Source: Candidatus Enterococcus courvalinii (GTDB taxonomy: Bacteria; Bacillota; Bacilli; Lactobacillales; Enterococcaceae). From it: DNA of 64,000 nucleotides. This document shows positions 1 through 7,798 of this stretch, one piece after another. The translations under genes were made by a program, and so were the position numbers. The notes under the pieces are model-generated. The model ran no database searches, was not told where the DNA came from, and saw only the letters and a program-made list of their open reading frames with translations. The DNA lies in the NCBI RefSeq assembly GCF_017315945.1, contig NZ_JAFLWI010000016.1:62001-126000 (forward strand). Reading direction: 5' to 3'. Within the stretch, counting starts at the first letter, position 1. Each line of letters begins with the position of its first letter.

Positions 1-415
1 CTTGACTAAAACGATTGTACATTTCAGCAGCTACTAAGCCAGCCACGATTCCCACAAAAACATTATTATCCATGCTATTGAACGCCGGATTGACGTCAGC
101 AAGATTGGTTAAGCCAAATAACCCTTGAACAGAAAGTGGTGCTAAAACAGTTTGTGGAACTAAATAAGCGACTAAACCAGCTAACGCGGCTGATCCATCC
201 TTATCTTTAGACATTCCCAACGCTAAACCAACAGCAAATAGTAACGCTAAGTGATTTAAGATAGCTAACCCAGCATTCATCAAAAAAGTTGTTCCTGCGT
301 TACTAATACCCATTCCTACGATCCAATTCGCAACCCCTACTAAAAGTGATGCCGCTGGTAAAACTGCAACAGGCAGCATTAATGAGCGACCCATCCTTTG
401 CATGTATGCTTTCAT
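1..415 (-). CDS. PTS EIIC permease, GlcNAc/glucose family (5' part only)
   Basis: The reading frame runs off the left edge; only the first 138 or so residues are visible. They begin MKAYMQRMGRSLMLPVAVLP and contain the conserved N-terminal EIIC pattern PVAVLPAA, then hydrophobic helices, and the loop ending in NNVFVGIVAGL. This pattern is typical of the glucose/N-acetylglucosamine EIIC family that imports and phosphorylates the sugar at the membrane using phosphate from HPr. The start is the ATG at 413-415, preceded by a GGAGGAAGA ribosome site. Substrate (GlcNAc, NagE-like, versus glucose) cannot be settled without the EIIB and EIIA parts, which lie outside the window. Confidence 0.85.
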   Translation of the reverse strand, partial: MKAYMQRMGRSLMLPVAVLPAASLLVGVANWIVGMGISNAGTTFLMNAGLAILNHLALLFAVGLALGMSKDKDGSAALAGLVAYLVPQTVLAPLSVQGLFGLTNLADVNPAFNSMDNNVFVGIVAGLVAAEMYNRFSQ

Positions 416-668
416 TCTCTTCCTCCAAAAAAACAAGACCATTTATTTACCTGATCTAGTCTAAATTATTATTGATTTCTGTTTATGGAAAATTTTCATG
501 AAAAAAACAAAAAACCAACAAAAGAAAGTATACCATTTCAAATAAAAAAAAGCATGAAAATTTTATCGAACAAGAAAAATCACTTCTTATCCACCAATCT
601 CCATACTTAATAGTAAACTTTTATTCTATTGCAGAAATAAACATACGTAAAACCAATCTATACCAATT

Positions 669-1265
669 TTAATTACTAGGAGAGATTCCTTTTAATAACA
701 ACTCCGTCCATTCCGCTGTGTAAGGTAATAATTTACTGTAAATAGCGGGCTTAGAAATCCCTTCGATCATCGCTTGAAAATACAGCAACAAAAATTCATC
801 TGAGTATTTTAGGTCCACTTTTCCTTCTTTTCTGCCACGATGAAAAAGATCCAACATCATGTCTAAACTCTCTTTCGTATATTCATCCATCATTTCTGAA
901 AATCGTTGGTTACTTTTTTTCGTATAATAAGCCATCAAATCAAGATAAAATTGTTGATTTACTTGTTTTAAATAATTGATTTTATTTTCACTCATCTTGA
1001 TTAACGTTTCTTCAAACGAAAGATTTTGTTCCATAATTTTTTTTGCCGAATCTTTTAACTCATCCATAAATTCAAAGAATACTTGGTAAATCAACGCTTC
1101 TTTGTTCCCAAAGTACTTAAAAACTGTCGCCTTACTAACAGATGCCCTAGCGATTACTTCATCAATCGTTAAAGCAACCAAACCATTTTCAGAGTTGATT
1201 ATCTCGAAGGTTGCTTCAACAATTTGTTTCTTTTTTTCTTCGGTTCTTTTTTCAAAACCATTCAT
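669..1265 (-). CDS. TetR/AcrR family repressor
   Basis: A 198-aa protein with a TetR-type N-terminal helix-turn-helix: residues 10-55 read KKKQIVEATFEIIN, then TIDEVIARASVSKATVFKYF, the classic recognition-helix segment. The remaining 140 residues are a helical ligand-binding domain with no recognisable specificity. It is divergent from the ABC exporter starting at 1480, with about 210 bp between the two starts holding a promoter for each direction. This arrangement points to local repression of the exporter and of itself. Inference: the inducer is probably a substrate of the exporter. Confidence 0.9.
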   Translation of the reverse strand: MNGFEKRTEEKKKQIVEATFEIINSENGLVALTIDEVIARASVSKATVFKYFGNKEALIYQVFFEFMDELKDSAKKIMEQNLSFEETLIKMSENKINYLKQVNQQFYLDLMAYYTKKSNQRFSEMMDEYTKESLDMMLDLFHRGRKEGKVDLKYSDEFLLLYFQAMIEGISKPAIYSKLLPYTAEWTELLLKGISPSN

Positions 1266-1324
1266 TCTATCAACCTCTTTTTAAACTTCTCTACCTTAAA
1301 TAGTTCATTTCTACAAGTAAAGGT

Positions 1325-1353
1325 ATTATACACCCAAAAAATTAAACCAACAA
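1325..1353 (-). promoter_or_regulatory. Promoter of the tetR gene
   Basis: Read on the minus strand: -35 TTGTTG (1348-1353), 17-bp spacer, -10 TATAAT (1325-1330) preceded by TG (extended -10). It fires away from the exporter operon. Confidence 0.65.
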
Positions 1354-1387
1354 TAGCATTTCAGTTTTATTTATACAATGATTTTCA

Positions 1388-1416
1388 TTGACAGTAAAAA
1401 ACAAAAGGAATATCAT
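1388..1416 (+). promoter_or_regulatory. Promoter of the ABC exporter operon
   Basis: TTGACA (1388-1393), 17-bp spacer, TATCAT (1411-1416), about 65 bp upstream of the ATP-binding protein start. It lies within 60 bp of the divergent tetR promoter, so one bound repressor could affect both. Confidence 0.7.
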
Positions 1417-1479
1417 CAGTGACAAGATTCACTGCAGCGAACCAAACATTGGCCTGTAGTCGAAGACGGAAGGAGTGAT

Positions 1480-2367
1480 TTGGGAATGCCCGAAGTTGTT
1501 AAGGTACAGCATCTACAAAAAAAGTTTGGAAAATTTGAAGCACTAAAAGATGTGTCTTTTTCTGTGGACGCTGGTGAAGTTGTTGGTTTTATTGGTCCAA
1601 ATGGGGCAGGAAAATCGACCACTATCAAAACATTGTTAGGAATCATCCGAAAAGATGGTGGACAAGCTGAAATTTTCGGTAAAGATGTGTTCAAAGAAAG
1701 TCTTGCCATCCATGAACGTCTTTCATATGTTCCGGGAGACGTTGCTTTGTGGGGGAATTTGACTGGTGGCGAAATTATTGATCTATTTATGAAACTACAC
1801 GGAAATGGCAACAGAGAAAAACGTGATGAGTTGATTAAACGTTTTGAATTAGATCCTAAGAAAAAAGCCAAAAACTATTCAAAAGGGAATCGGCAAAAAG
1901 TTGGATTGATTGCGGCATTATCAGTAGATTCTGATTTATACCTATTTGACGAACCAACTTCAGGTCTTGATCCGTTAATGGAAGCAGTATTTCAAGAAGA
2001 AGTCGAAAAAATCAAACAGGCTGGGAAAGCTATTTTGCTTTCTTCACATATTCTCAGTGAAGTGGAGCGCTTGGCAGATAAGATTGTTATTATCCGGAAA
2101 GGAAAGGTTGTCGAAGAGGGGTCATTAGCCGAATTAAGACACTTGACTCGCTCGACAATCACTATTGAAACACAAGGTGATGTCACAACACTCGCAAATT
2201 TGTCTGGCGTTTACGACTTTGTACAAAAAGAAAATCAAGCACATTTTTCTGCGGATACCGAACAACTCAATGAAATTTTACTCGCCGCTACAAAACTAGG
2301 AGTGAAAAAGTTTGAGTCTGTTCCACCAACACTCGAAGACTTATTTATGCGTCATTATGAAAATTAA
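1480..2367 (+). CDS. ABC exporter ATP-binding subunit (NarA/tetronasin-exporter type)
   Basis: A 295-aa nucleotide-binding domain. Walker A is GPNGAGKST near residue 40, the Q-loop is replaced by the YVPGD region, the signature is YSKGNRQKVGL, and Walker B is DLYLFDEPTSGLDP, followed by the H-loop SSHILSEVE. The C-terminal 80 residues form the accessory region common to ABC-2 drug exporters. It lies 21 bp before a 536-aa permease, forming a two-gene exporter. The start is ambiguous: TTG at 1480 has GGAAGGAG only 4 bp upstream, while ATG at 1486 has it 10 bp upstream. The permease partner resembles exporters of polyether/polyketide antibiotics; enterococcal NarAB (narasin/salinomycin resistance, with a TetR gene nearby) is the closest known arrangement, but that assignment is inference. 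Confidence 0.9.
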   Translation: MGMPEVVKVQHLQKKFGKFEALKDVSFSVDAGEVVGFIGPNGAGKSTTIKTLLGIIRKDGGQAEIFGKDVFKESLAIHERLSYVPGDVALWGNLTGGEIIDLFMKLHGNGNREKRDELIKRFELDPKKKAKNYSKGNRQKVGLIAALSVDSDLYLFDEPTSGLDPLMEAVFQEEVEKIKQAGKAILLSSHILSEVERLADKIVIIRKGKVVEEGSLAELRHLTRSTITIETQGDVTTLANLSGVYDFVQKENQAHFSADTEQLNEILLAATKLGVKKFESVPPTLEDLFMRHYEN

Positions 2368-2388
2368 GTCACTGGGAGGTTTTTTATT

Positions 2389-3999
2389 ATGAATAAGCGA
2401 TTTTCACGTTGGTCTGTTCTTTTTTTACAATATCTCAAGCGTGACTGGAAAAAAATAGGTTTTTGGGTCATTGGATTGGGCTTATTTTCTGGCGCATATG
2501 TTCCAGCCTTTGAAGAAATCGCAAAAGGAAATGGCTTAACTGGAATGTACGAAACGATGCAAAATCCAGCGATGATTTCAATGGTCGGACCTTCACCTGT
2601 CCATTCAGCAGCTGATTACACACTAGGTGCGATGTATGCGAACGAAATGTTACTTTTCTGCGGGTTATTTGCAGCTGTGCTATCTATCTTACATGTAGTC
2701 AGTCATACAAGAAAAGAAGAAGATCTTGGCTTAGCAGAATTGATTCGCTCCTTCAGAGTTGGCCGCCAAGCCAATTCATTTGCTGTTTTAACTGAAACGC
2801 TGTTAATCAACTTGTTACTAGCGGGATTCACCAGCGGAATGATGATTGCTTTTCAAGCTTCTTCTATAACAGTAGAGGGATCTTTATTATTTGGTTTTTC
2901 AGTTGGAGCTGCTGGTTTTTTAGGTGGCGTAATTGCTTTATTTTTTGCTCAGGTAATGCCGGTTTCTTCAAGTGCAACTGGCGCATCACTTTCACTAATA
3001 GGAGTAATGTACTTATTAAGAGCATGGACCGATGTCAGCAACAGCGATTTGTCCATGCTGAATCCCTTGAGCTGGACTTATTTAACGTTTCCTTTTACTA
3101 AAAATAACTGGATACCACTTCTTTATCTGTTCCTATTTAGTATTGTAGTCTGCGTTTGTGCCAGTTTATTAGAAGAGCATCGTGATTTGAATTCTGGCTA
3201 TTTTCCAGAAAGCGAAGGAAATGCAACAGCAAAACAGTCGCTATTGTCTATACCAGGGTTATTTTTACGGCTAAATCGAGGAGTAATCATCAGTTGGTTC
3301 GTAGCCTTCGTTATCATGGGGGCCGCTTATGGTTCGATTTACGGAGATATGCAAGACTTTTTAGAAAGTAATGAGTTAATGAAACAAATGTTTATGCAAT
3401 CAGGTTCTTCTATAGAAGAGTCGTTTACTAGTACAATTATCATGGTGCTGATTTGTCTTTCGGCTATTTTACCTATTGCGATAACAAATAAATTATTCTC
3501 AGAAGAAGCTCGTGGCCATCTGGATCAATTGTTTTCAACTAAGACTTCTCGTCATACGTTTTATTGGACTACAATTAGTTTAGCTATACTTGCTGGCGGA
3601 GTAGCCACTTTATTGAGCGCAGGCGCCCTCGGTGTGACAGCATTGTCTGTCATGACTGCTAAAACATCTATGACATTATCTGTTTTTTTAGCAGCAGGCT
3701 TCAATCTTTTCCCAACAATTTTATTTTTCATTGGGTTAGCTGGATTATTCTTAGGTTGGGCACCTAAGCTTGGTAAAATTAGTTACGTCTATTTAGGTTA
3801 TTCATTCATGTTGAATTACTTCGGTGGCATCTTAAATTTGCCTGATTGGTTTGCCAAAACAGCTATCCAAAGTTGGTTTCCAAAGTTGCCAACAGAAGCA
3901 TTTGACTTTCCAACGTTTAGCACGATAATGTTCATTAGTATAGGCATGATTTTCTTGGGTTCTCTTGGTTATCGTCAACGAGATTTAATTATCGATTAA
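2389..3999 (+). CDS. ABC exporter permease (NarB/TnrB3-like)
   Basis: A 536-aa integral membrane protein with about 12 hydrophobic segments arranged as two similar halves; both halves begin with an amphipathic stretch followed by helices (residues 20-45 and 300-325). This double-length form is typical of the exporter-of-polyketide-antibiotics family rather than of single six-helix ABC-2 permeases, so two copies of the permease half are fused. It has a GGGAGG ribosome site. It is cotranscribed with the ATPase and followed by a strong terminator. The likely role is efflux of an ionophore or other hydrophobic antibiotic; the substrate is unproven. Confidence 0.85.
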   Translation: MNKRFSRWSVLFLQYLKRDWKKIGFWVIGLGLFSGAYVPAFEEIAKGNGLTGMYETMQNPAMISMVGPSPVHSAADYTLGAMYANEMLLFCGLFAAVLSILHVVSHTRKEEDLGLAELIRSFRVGRQANSFAVLTETLLINLLLAGFTSGMMIAFQASSITVEGSLLFGFSVGAAGFLGGVIALFFAQVMPVSSSATGASLSLIGVMYLLRAWTDVSNSDLSMLNPLSWTYLTFPFTKNNWIPLLYLFLFSIVVCVCASLLEEHRDLNSGYFPESEGNATAKQSLLSIPGLFLRLNRGVIISWFVAFVIMGAAYGSIYGDMQDFLESNELMKQMFMQSGSSIEESFTSTIIMVLICLSAILPIAITNKLFSEEARGHLDQLFSTKTSRHTFYWTTISLAILAGGVATLLSAGALGVTALSVMTAKTSMTLSVFLAAGFNLFPTILFFIGLAGLFLGWAPKLGKISYVYLGYSFMLNYFGGILNLPDWFAKTAIQSWFPKLPTEAFDFPTFSTIMFISIGMIFLGSLGYRQRDLIID

Positions 4000-4039
4000 A
4001 AAAAGGAGGTATGACAAAAATCTTGTCATACCTCCTTTT
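4000..4039 (+). terminator. Intrinsic terminator of the exporter operon
   Basis: A 14-bp perfect stem (AAGGAGGTATGACA paired with its complement) around a short AAATC loop, followed by TTTT. The A-run on the 5' side means it may also work on the minus strand. Confidence 0.85.
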
Positions 4040-4082
4040 ATGATTAAATGATGTTCAAGAAGTACCTCTTCATTCTAACTTA

Positions 4083-4286
4083 CATCTACTTCAAAATATA
4101 AAAAGCTATTTTGAGTGCCTACTCACATCTCTTCGGAGCTGATTGCTTTGCGCCACAACCTCTTCTCACGGTGTTCCCAAAGTAACTCCTCGCTATAGCT
4201 GCATCCACTTCAAAATATAAAAAGCTATTTTGAGTGCCTACTCGCTATCTCTTCGGAGCTGATCGCTTTGCGCCACAACCTCTTCT
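4083..4286. repeat. Imperfect 84/85-bp tandem repeat, two copies
   Basis: Copies at 4083-4166 and 4202-4286 share catc(t/c)acttcaaaatat, then aaaagctattttgagtg, then ctcttcggagctgat and gctttgcgccacaacctc. They differ at about five positions and one indel, and are separated by 35 bp of unrelated sequence. Neither copy encodes a convincing protein. It fills the gap between the exporter terminator and the Crp-family gene. Confidence 0.8.
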
Positions 4287-4299
4287 TTCAGCAAACATT

Positions 4300-4959
4300 T
4301 TATAGATCTTCTAATTCCTCTACATCAATCAGTTCAACGATTCTTCCCTTTCGTTGAATGAGTTGTTGTTTCTCCAACAACTTGAATTTTCTAGATAACG
4401 TTTCAGGTGTAGTTCCCAAAAAGGCAGCCAATTCTTTCATTTTCATTGGTAGTGTCAATTGCAGATTTTCTTCTACTTGAAACAGGTCAAGCAAGTATGT
4501 GGCTAAACGTTCTTCCACTTTTTCCATCATCAAAAATTGTGTTTGTTGCTCAATCTTCGCCATTTTTTCTGCATTAATTTCTAACAATTTCAAGCTTAAT
4601 TCTGGATAATGAAGTAACAGATTTGAAAAATCTCGTTGTCTTAACAAACAAATTTCTGTGGGCTCCAATGCTTCAGCAAATAAGGAATCATTGGGAACAC
4701 CAAACAATTGACTTTCTCCCTCATAACTTCCTGGCAAAGCAACACGTAATAGCTGTTCCTTACCACCAGAAGAAAGCTGGTACACTTTCAACTTTCCATG
4801 AGCGACAATCACTAATTGAGCATCGTCAGCTGGCGAAAAGATTTGTTCCCCTTTCTTAAACTCTCGATGGCTCACTAATTCATGGATTTTTTGTTGTTCT
4901 GCTTCTGCCAGATGATTAAACAATGGTACGACTGAGACACACAAATGTTGATGATCCAC
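4300..4959 (-). CDS. Crp/Fnr family regulator (Flp-like)
   Basis: A 219-aa protein: an N-terminal cyclic-nucleotide-binding-like beta barrel (residues 15-130, with KKGEQIFSP and the HGKLKVYQLS glycine turn), a dimerisation helix, and a winged helix-turn-helix at about residues 165-200 (MKELAAFLGTTPETLSRKF). It has one N-terminal Cys (C7) and no Fnr-like four-Cys cluster, so it is probably not a classical 4Fe-4S sensor. It starts at GTG 4959 behind AAGGAGGG. It is the last gene of the P-type ATPase operon, and a perfect Fnr-type palindrome sits upstream of that operon (7726-7739), so autoregulation is the natural inference. Lactococcal FlpA/FlpB are the functional comparison. Confidence 0.88.
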   Translation of the reverse strand: MDHQHLCVSVVPLFNHLAEAEQQKIHELVSHREFKKGEQIFSPADDAQLVIVAHGKLKVYQLSSGGKEQLLRVALPGSYEGESQLFGVPNDSLFAEALEPTEICLLRQRDFSNLLLHYPELSLKLLEINAEKMAKIEQQTQFLMMEKVEERLATYLLDLFQVEENLQLTLPMKMKELAAFLGTTPETLSRKFKLLEKQQLIQRKGRIVELIDVEELEDL

Positions 4960-4971
4960 GTAACACCCTCC

Positions 4972-5502
4972 TTATTCTTCCTCCATTAATCCTTCTTGAA
5001 TATCTTTTCCTAAATAACTTTGCCATGTATACAATTGGTGATTAAGCCAAGCATATAATCCTTTGAGCCATTCTGCTAATCCATATTTACCTTCTTTTTC
5101 CGCTAAAACAATTCCACGAGTAACAAATAACTTTTGAGTAGCAAAATCAGTGACCATCTCAGTCAACATTTTTTCAGCAGATTCATATTTCAGCTGACCA
5201 CTTTCCTTAATCATTGCATAATCGACAAATTCAGCAGTCGTTGTTGGAATGAGTTCCCCTTCATCTAATACCAATTGACTTAATTCGTCAAACAACTCAT
5301 CTTCTTTGACGATGATTGTTGGTAACTTGGTTTCTAAATAACCACGTTGGTTACCTTTAAGGTATGCTCTTGCTTGTTTAAGCTTTGTACGATGAATAAC
5401 TAAGTTAGACAAAATGTGACTAATCATCGCTGCAGCGGTAGGCGTATGATGATCTTGTTCACTTTGGATTTTTTCTTGTTCGTATTTTTGGGTTGGGTTC
5501 AT
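4972..5502 (-). CDS. Dps-like ferritin-fold protein with degenerate ferroxidase residues
   Basis: A 176-aa, all-helical protein. Its spacing and hydrophobic pattern match Dps/ferritin-like proteins: NLVIHRTKLKQARAYLKG at residues 33-50 aligns with the canonical helix ending in HxxHWxVKG, and EDELFDEL follows about 20 residues later. Both iron-binding His positions of that helix are K42 and R45 here, so iron oxidation as in E. coli Dps is doubtful; lactococcal Dps proteins are also reported to lack a normal ferroxidase site. It lies between the CxxC metallochaperone (2 bp away) and the Crp-type regulator (12 bp away) in one operon, suggesting a role in metal or oxidative stress. The Dps call rests on pattern, not on a search. 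Confidence 0.6.
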   Translation of the reverse strand: MNPTQKYEQEKIQSEQDHHTPTAAAMISHILSNLVIHRTKLKQARAYLKGNQRGYLETKLPTIIVKEDELFDELSQLVLDEGELIPTTTAEFVDYAMIKESGQLKYESAEKMLTEMVTDFATQKLFVTRGIVLAEKEGKYGLAEWLKGLYAWLNHQLYTWQSYLGKDIQEGLMEEE

Positions 5503-5503
5503 C

Positions 5504-5734
5504 TTATGCTAACCCCTTTACTTTCATTCCTTCGACATCATAACCTAATGCTTCGATCTTTTTGCTTAAATCTTCTGGTTGAATATCCTTTTCATTTATT
5601 TCAACTTTTACTTTGCTGGCATTAAACAAAACTGTTACTTTTTCAACACCAGTTTGTTGGCTAAGTCCTTGTTCGATTTTTTGCATACAAGACGGACAAG
5701 TTAATGTCCCTAATTGGATAATTACTTTTTTCAC
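5504..5734 (-). CDS. Heavy-metal-associated (HMA) domain protein, CopZ-like
   Basis: A 76-aa protein that is a single HMA domain: beta1 VIIQLGTLTC, the metal motif CPSC (residues 14-17) where CopZ has MxCxxC, then SQQTGVEKVTVLF and VKVEI. It should bind a soft metal ion, Cu(I) or Zn/Cd, and hand it to the adjacent P-type ATPase, which lacks its own N-terminal HMA domain. It starts at GTG 5732-5734 with GGGAGG upstream and lies 27 bp after the ATPase gene. The missing Met before the first Cys (TCPSC) leaves the metal identity open. Confidence 0.85.
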   Translation of the reverse strand: MKKVIIQLGTLTCPSCMQKIEQGLSQQTGVEKVTVLFNASKVKVEINEKDIQPEDLSKKIEALGYDVEGMKVKGLA

Positions 5735-5761
5735 GATAAATTCCTCCCTTTCACTACATCT

Positions 5762-7669
5762 TTAGTTTAATTCCTCTGTTTCTTTAAATAATTGATTTCT
5801 ATCAAGTTTTTTCTTTTTTTGATGATAAGATAATAAACGCATGCCATTGAAAACAACTAGTAAAATACTTAACTCATGAAATAACATACCGCTTGCCATA
5901 TAGACATAGCCGAAAATCAGTCCGATTAGTAAAAACAAAACTGTGCCTAACGCAATCCCGATGTTTTCTTTCATATTCAAAACTGATTTTTTGGTTAACT
6001 CATAGGCATAAAGCAATTTTTTAAAATCAGATTGCATCAAAACGATATCGGAAGTTTCTACCGCAACATCTGTCCCATTCCCCATAGCAATTCCAATATT
6101 TGCAATCGCTAAAGAAGGACTGTCATTGATTCCATCACCAACAAAGGCAACGACTTGACCCTCTTCTTGTAATTTTTTGATGTAGGTTGCTTTGTCTTCT
6201 GGTAATAAATCTCCATGTATCTCTGAAAGACCGATTTCTTTCCCCACGCTTTCAGCAGTCAGTTGATTATCGCCAGATAACATCACTAGCCGTTTGATTC
6301 CTTTTTCTTGCAAACTCTGTAAAGTTTCTTTGACTCCCTCACGCAGTTGATCCTTGATTCCAATCAATAAGCCGACCTCGTTTTCTGTTGCTACAAATAC
6401 TAAAGAATTCCCTTCTTCTTGTAGTCGTTGCTCGTCTGATTCAACTTCTGTCAGAGAGATGCCTTGATCGCTTAACAGTTGGTGATTACCTATAAATAGC
6501 TTTTCTCCTGCTACTGTTGCAATAATTCCTTTTCCTTTGATTACAGTGGTGTCTGTTACTTGGTATTGCTCCATATTTTCTACCTGTTTTTCCACATACT
6601 TTACAATTGCCTGTCCCAAAGGATGATCCGACTCTTGTTCGATTCTAGCAACGAGTGGTAGAATATTCGCCGGTGTTTGACCATAAGACTTGATACTTGA
6701 AACACTTGGTTTTCCATTAGTTAACGTTCCTGTTTTATCAAAAACCATAGTATCTACTCGACTAAATACTTGCATTACTTCGCTACCTTTGACCAGCACA
6801 CCGTTTTTTGCACCGTTGCCAATCCCAGCAACATTGGAGACTGGAACACCAATGATTAACGCTCCTGGACATCCTAAAACTAAAATTGTGATTGCCAAAC
6901 GAATATCCTTAGAAAACAGCCCAATTAAAAGTGCAAGAATTAACACAAATGGTGTGTAGTATGTCGCAAATCGATCAATAAAGCGTTCAGTTGTCGATTT
7001 AGCGTCTTGCGCTTCTTCAACTAATTCAATAATTTTCCCAAATGTTGTCTCTTCACCGACTCGTGTTGCCTGTACTTTCAATGTCCCATTTTCTACAATC
7101 GTTCCAGCAAATACTTGATCCTCGGCTTTTTTCGCTACTCGTTTCGCTTCACCGGTAACGCTCGATTCGTCAATTGAACCTTCGCCTTCTATGACTACGC
7201 CATCTACAGGAATTTGGGCGCCAGTTTTAACTAATAACAAATCATCTTCCTCGACCTCATCAATTAGGATCTTTTCCACCGTATCTCCAAAGAATTTCCA
7301 AGCTGTCGTTGGGGCTAATTGAACAAGACTTTGAATAGCAGAGCGCGTTCTTTCCAATGTTTTTTGTTCCAGAAAATGACCAAATAAAAATAAGAAAGCA
7401 ACAATCGCAGCCTCATTATACTCACCAATCGCAAACGCACCAAAAATCGCAATCGTCACTAGCAAATCAATACTGATAACTTTCACTTTCACTGCTTGAT
7501 ATGCTTGAAGACCAATTGGCAAAATCCCAAAGACAGCCGAAATCGCCATACTTAAACGATACCCTTCTTGATACGAAAAAAACTTAGCGGCAAGCGCTAA
7601 AATAATGAAACTACCACTCACTATCATCAATTGTTTTTTATGACTTAAAATCATTTTTTGACTATTCAT
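5762..7669 (-). CDS. Heavy-metal P1B-type ATPase with CPG motif
   Basis: A 635-aa protein. Visible motifs are the TGE loop (near 172), the transmembrane CPG (267), DKTGTLT (D311 phosphorylated), HP (DHPLG, near 349), GDGINDSPS, and the C-terminal HELSILLVVFNGMRLL, which resembles Zn/Cd exporters. The metal-binding membrane motif is CPG rather than the usual CPC, CPH or SPC, so the transported ion cannot be inferred with confidence. There is no N-terminal HMA domain; the separate HMA protein downstream may supply it. The start at ATG 7667-7669 has AAAGGAGGAG upstream; a longer reading would add 19 hydrophobic residues without a ribosome site. It is the first gene of a four-gene operon behind an Fnr-type box. 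Confidence 0.88.
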   Translation of the reverse strand: MNSQKMILSHKKQLMIVSGSFIILALAAKFFSYQEGYRLSMAISAVFGILPIGLQAYQAVKVKVISIDLLVTIAIFGAFAIGEYNEAAIVAFLFLFGHFLEQKTLERTRSAIQSLVQLAPTTAWKFFGDTVEKILIDEVEEDDLLLVKTGAQIPVDGVVIEGEGSIDESSVTGEAKRVAKKAEDQVFAGTIVENGTLKVQATRVGEETTFGKIIELVEEAQDAKSTTERFIDRFATYYTPFVLILALLIGLFSKDIRLAITILVLGCPGALIIGVPVSNVAGIGNGAKNGVLVKGSEVMQVFSRVDTMVFDKTGTLTNGKPSVSSIKSYGQTPANILPLVARIEQESDHPLGQAIVKYVEKQVENMEQYQVTDTTVIKGKGIIATVAGEKLFIGNHQLLSDQGISLTEVESDEQRLQEEGNSLVFVATENEVGLLIGIKDQLREGVKETLQSLQEKGIKRLVMLSGDNQLTAESVGKEIGLSEIHGDLLPEDKATYIKKLQEEGQVVAFVGDGINDSPSLAIANIGIAMGNGTDVAVETSDIVLMQSDFKKLLYAYELTKKSVLNMKENIGIALGTVLFLLIGLIFGYVYMASGMLFHELSILLVVFNGMRLLSYHQKKKKLDRNQLFKETEELN

Positions 7670-7725
7670 CCTAACTCCTCCTTTACTTTCCAATAACAGA
7701 ATAATCAAAAAAAAGACGGAAAACA

Positions 7726-7739
7726 TTGATAGCTATCAA
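7726..7739. promoter_or_regulatory. Fnr/Flp-type operator
   Basis: TTGATAGCTATCAA is a perfect 14-bp palindrome that matches the Fnr consensus TTGAT-N4-ATCAA at every fixed position. It lies 57 bp upstream of the P-type ATPase start, whose operon ends with a Crp/Fnr-type regulator, the obvious candidate to bind it. Confidence 0.75.
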
Positions 7740-7744
7740 GAAAG

Positions 7745-7783
7745 CAAAAAAGGTTGCAATGAGCATTCACACTCATTACAACC
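7745..7783 (-). terminator. Intrinsic terminator after the DUF438 gene
   Basis: Minus strand: GGTTGTAATGAG, 8-nt loop, CTCATTGCAACC, then TTTTTT. It separates the DUF1858-DUF438 transcript from the ATPase operon. Confidence 0.85.
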
Positions 7784-7798
7784 CTCTATCATTGGCGT

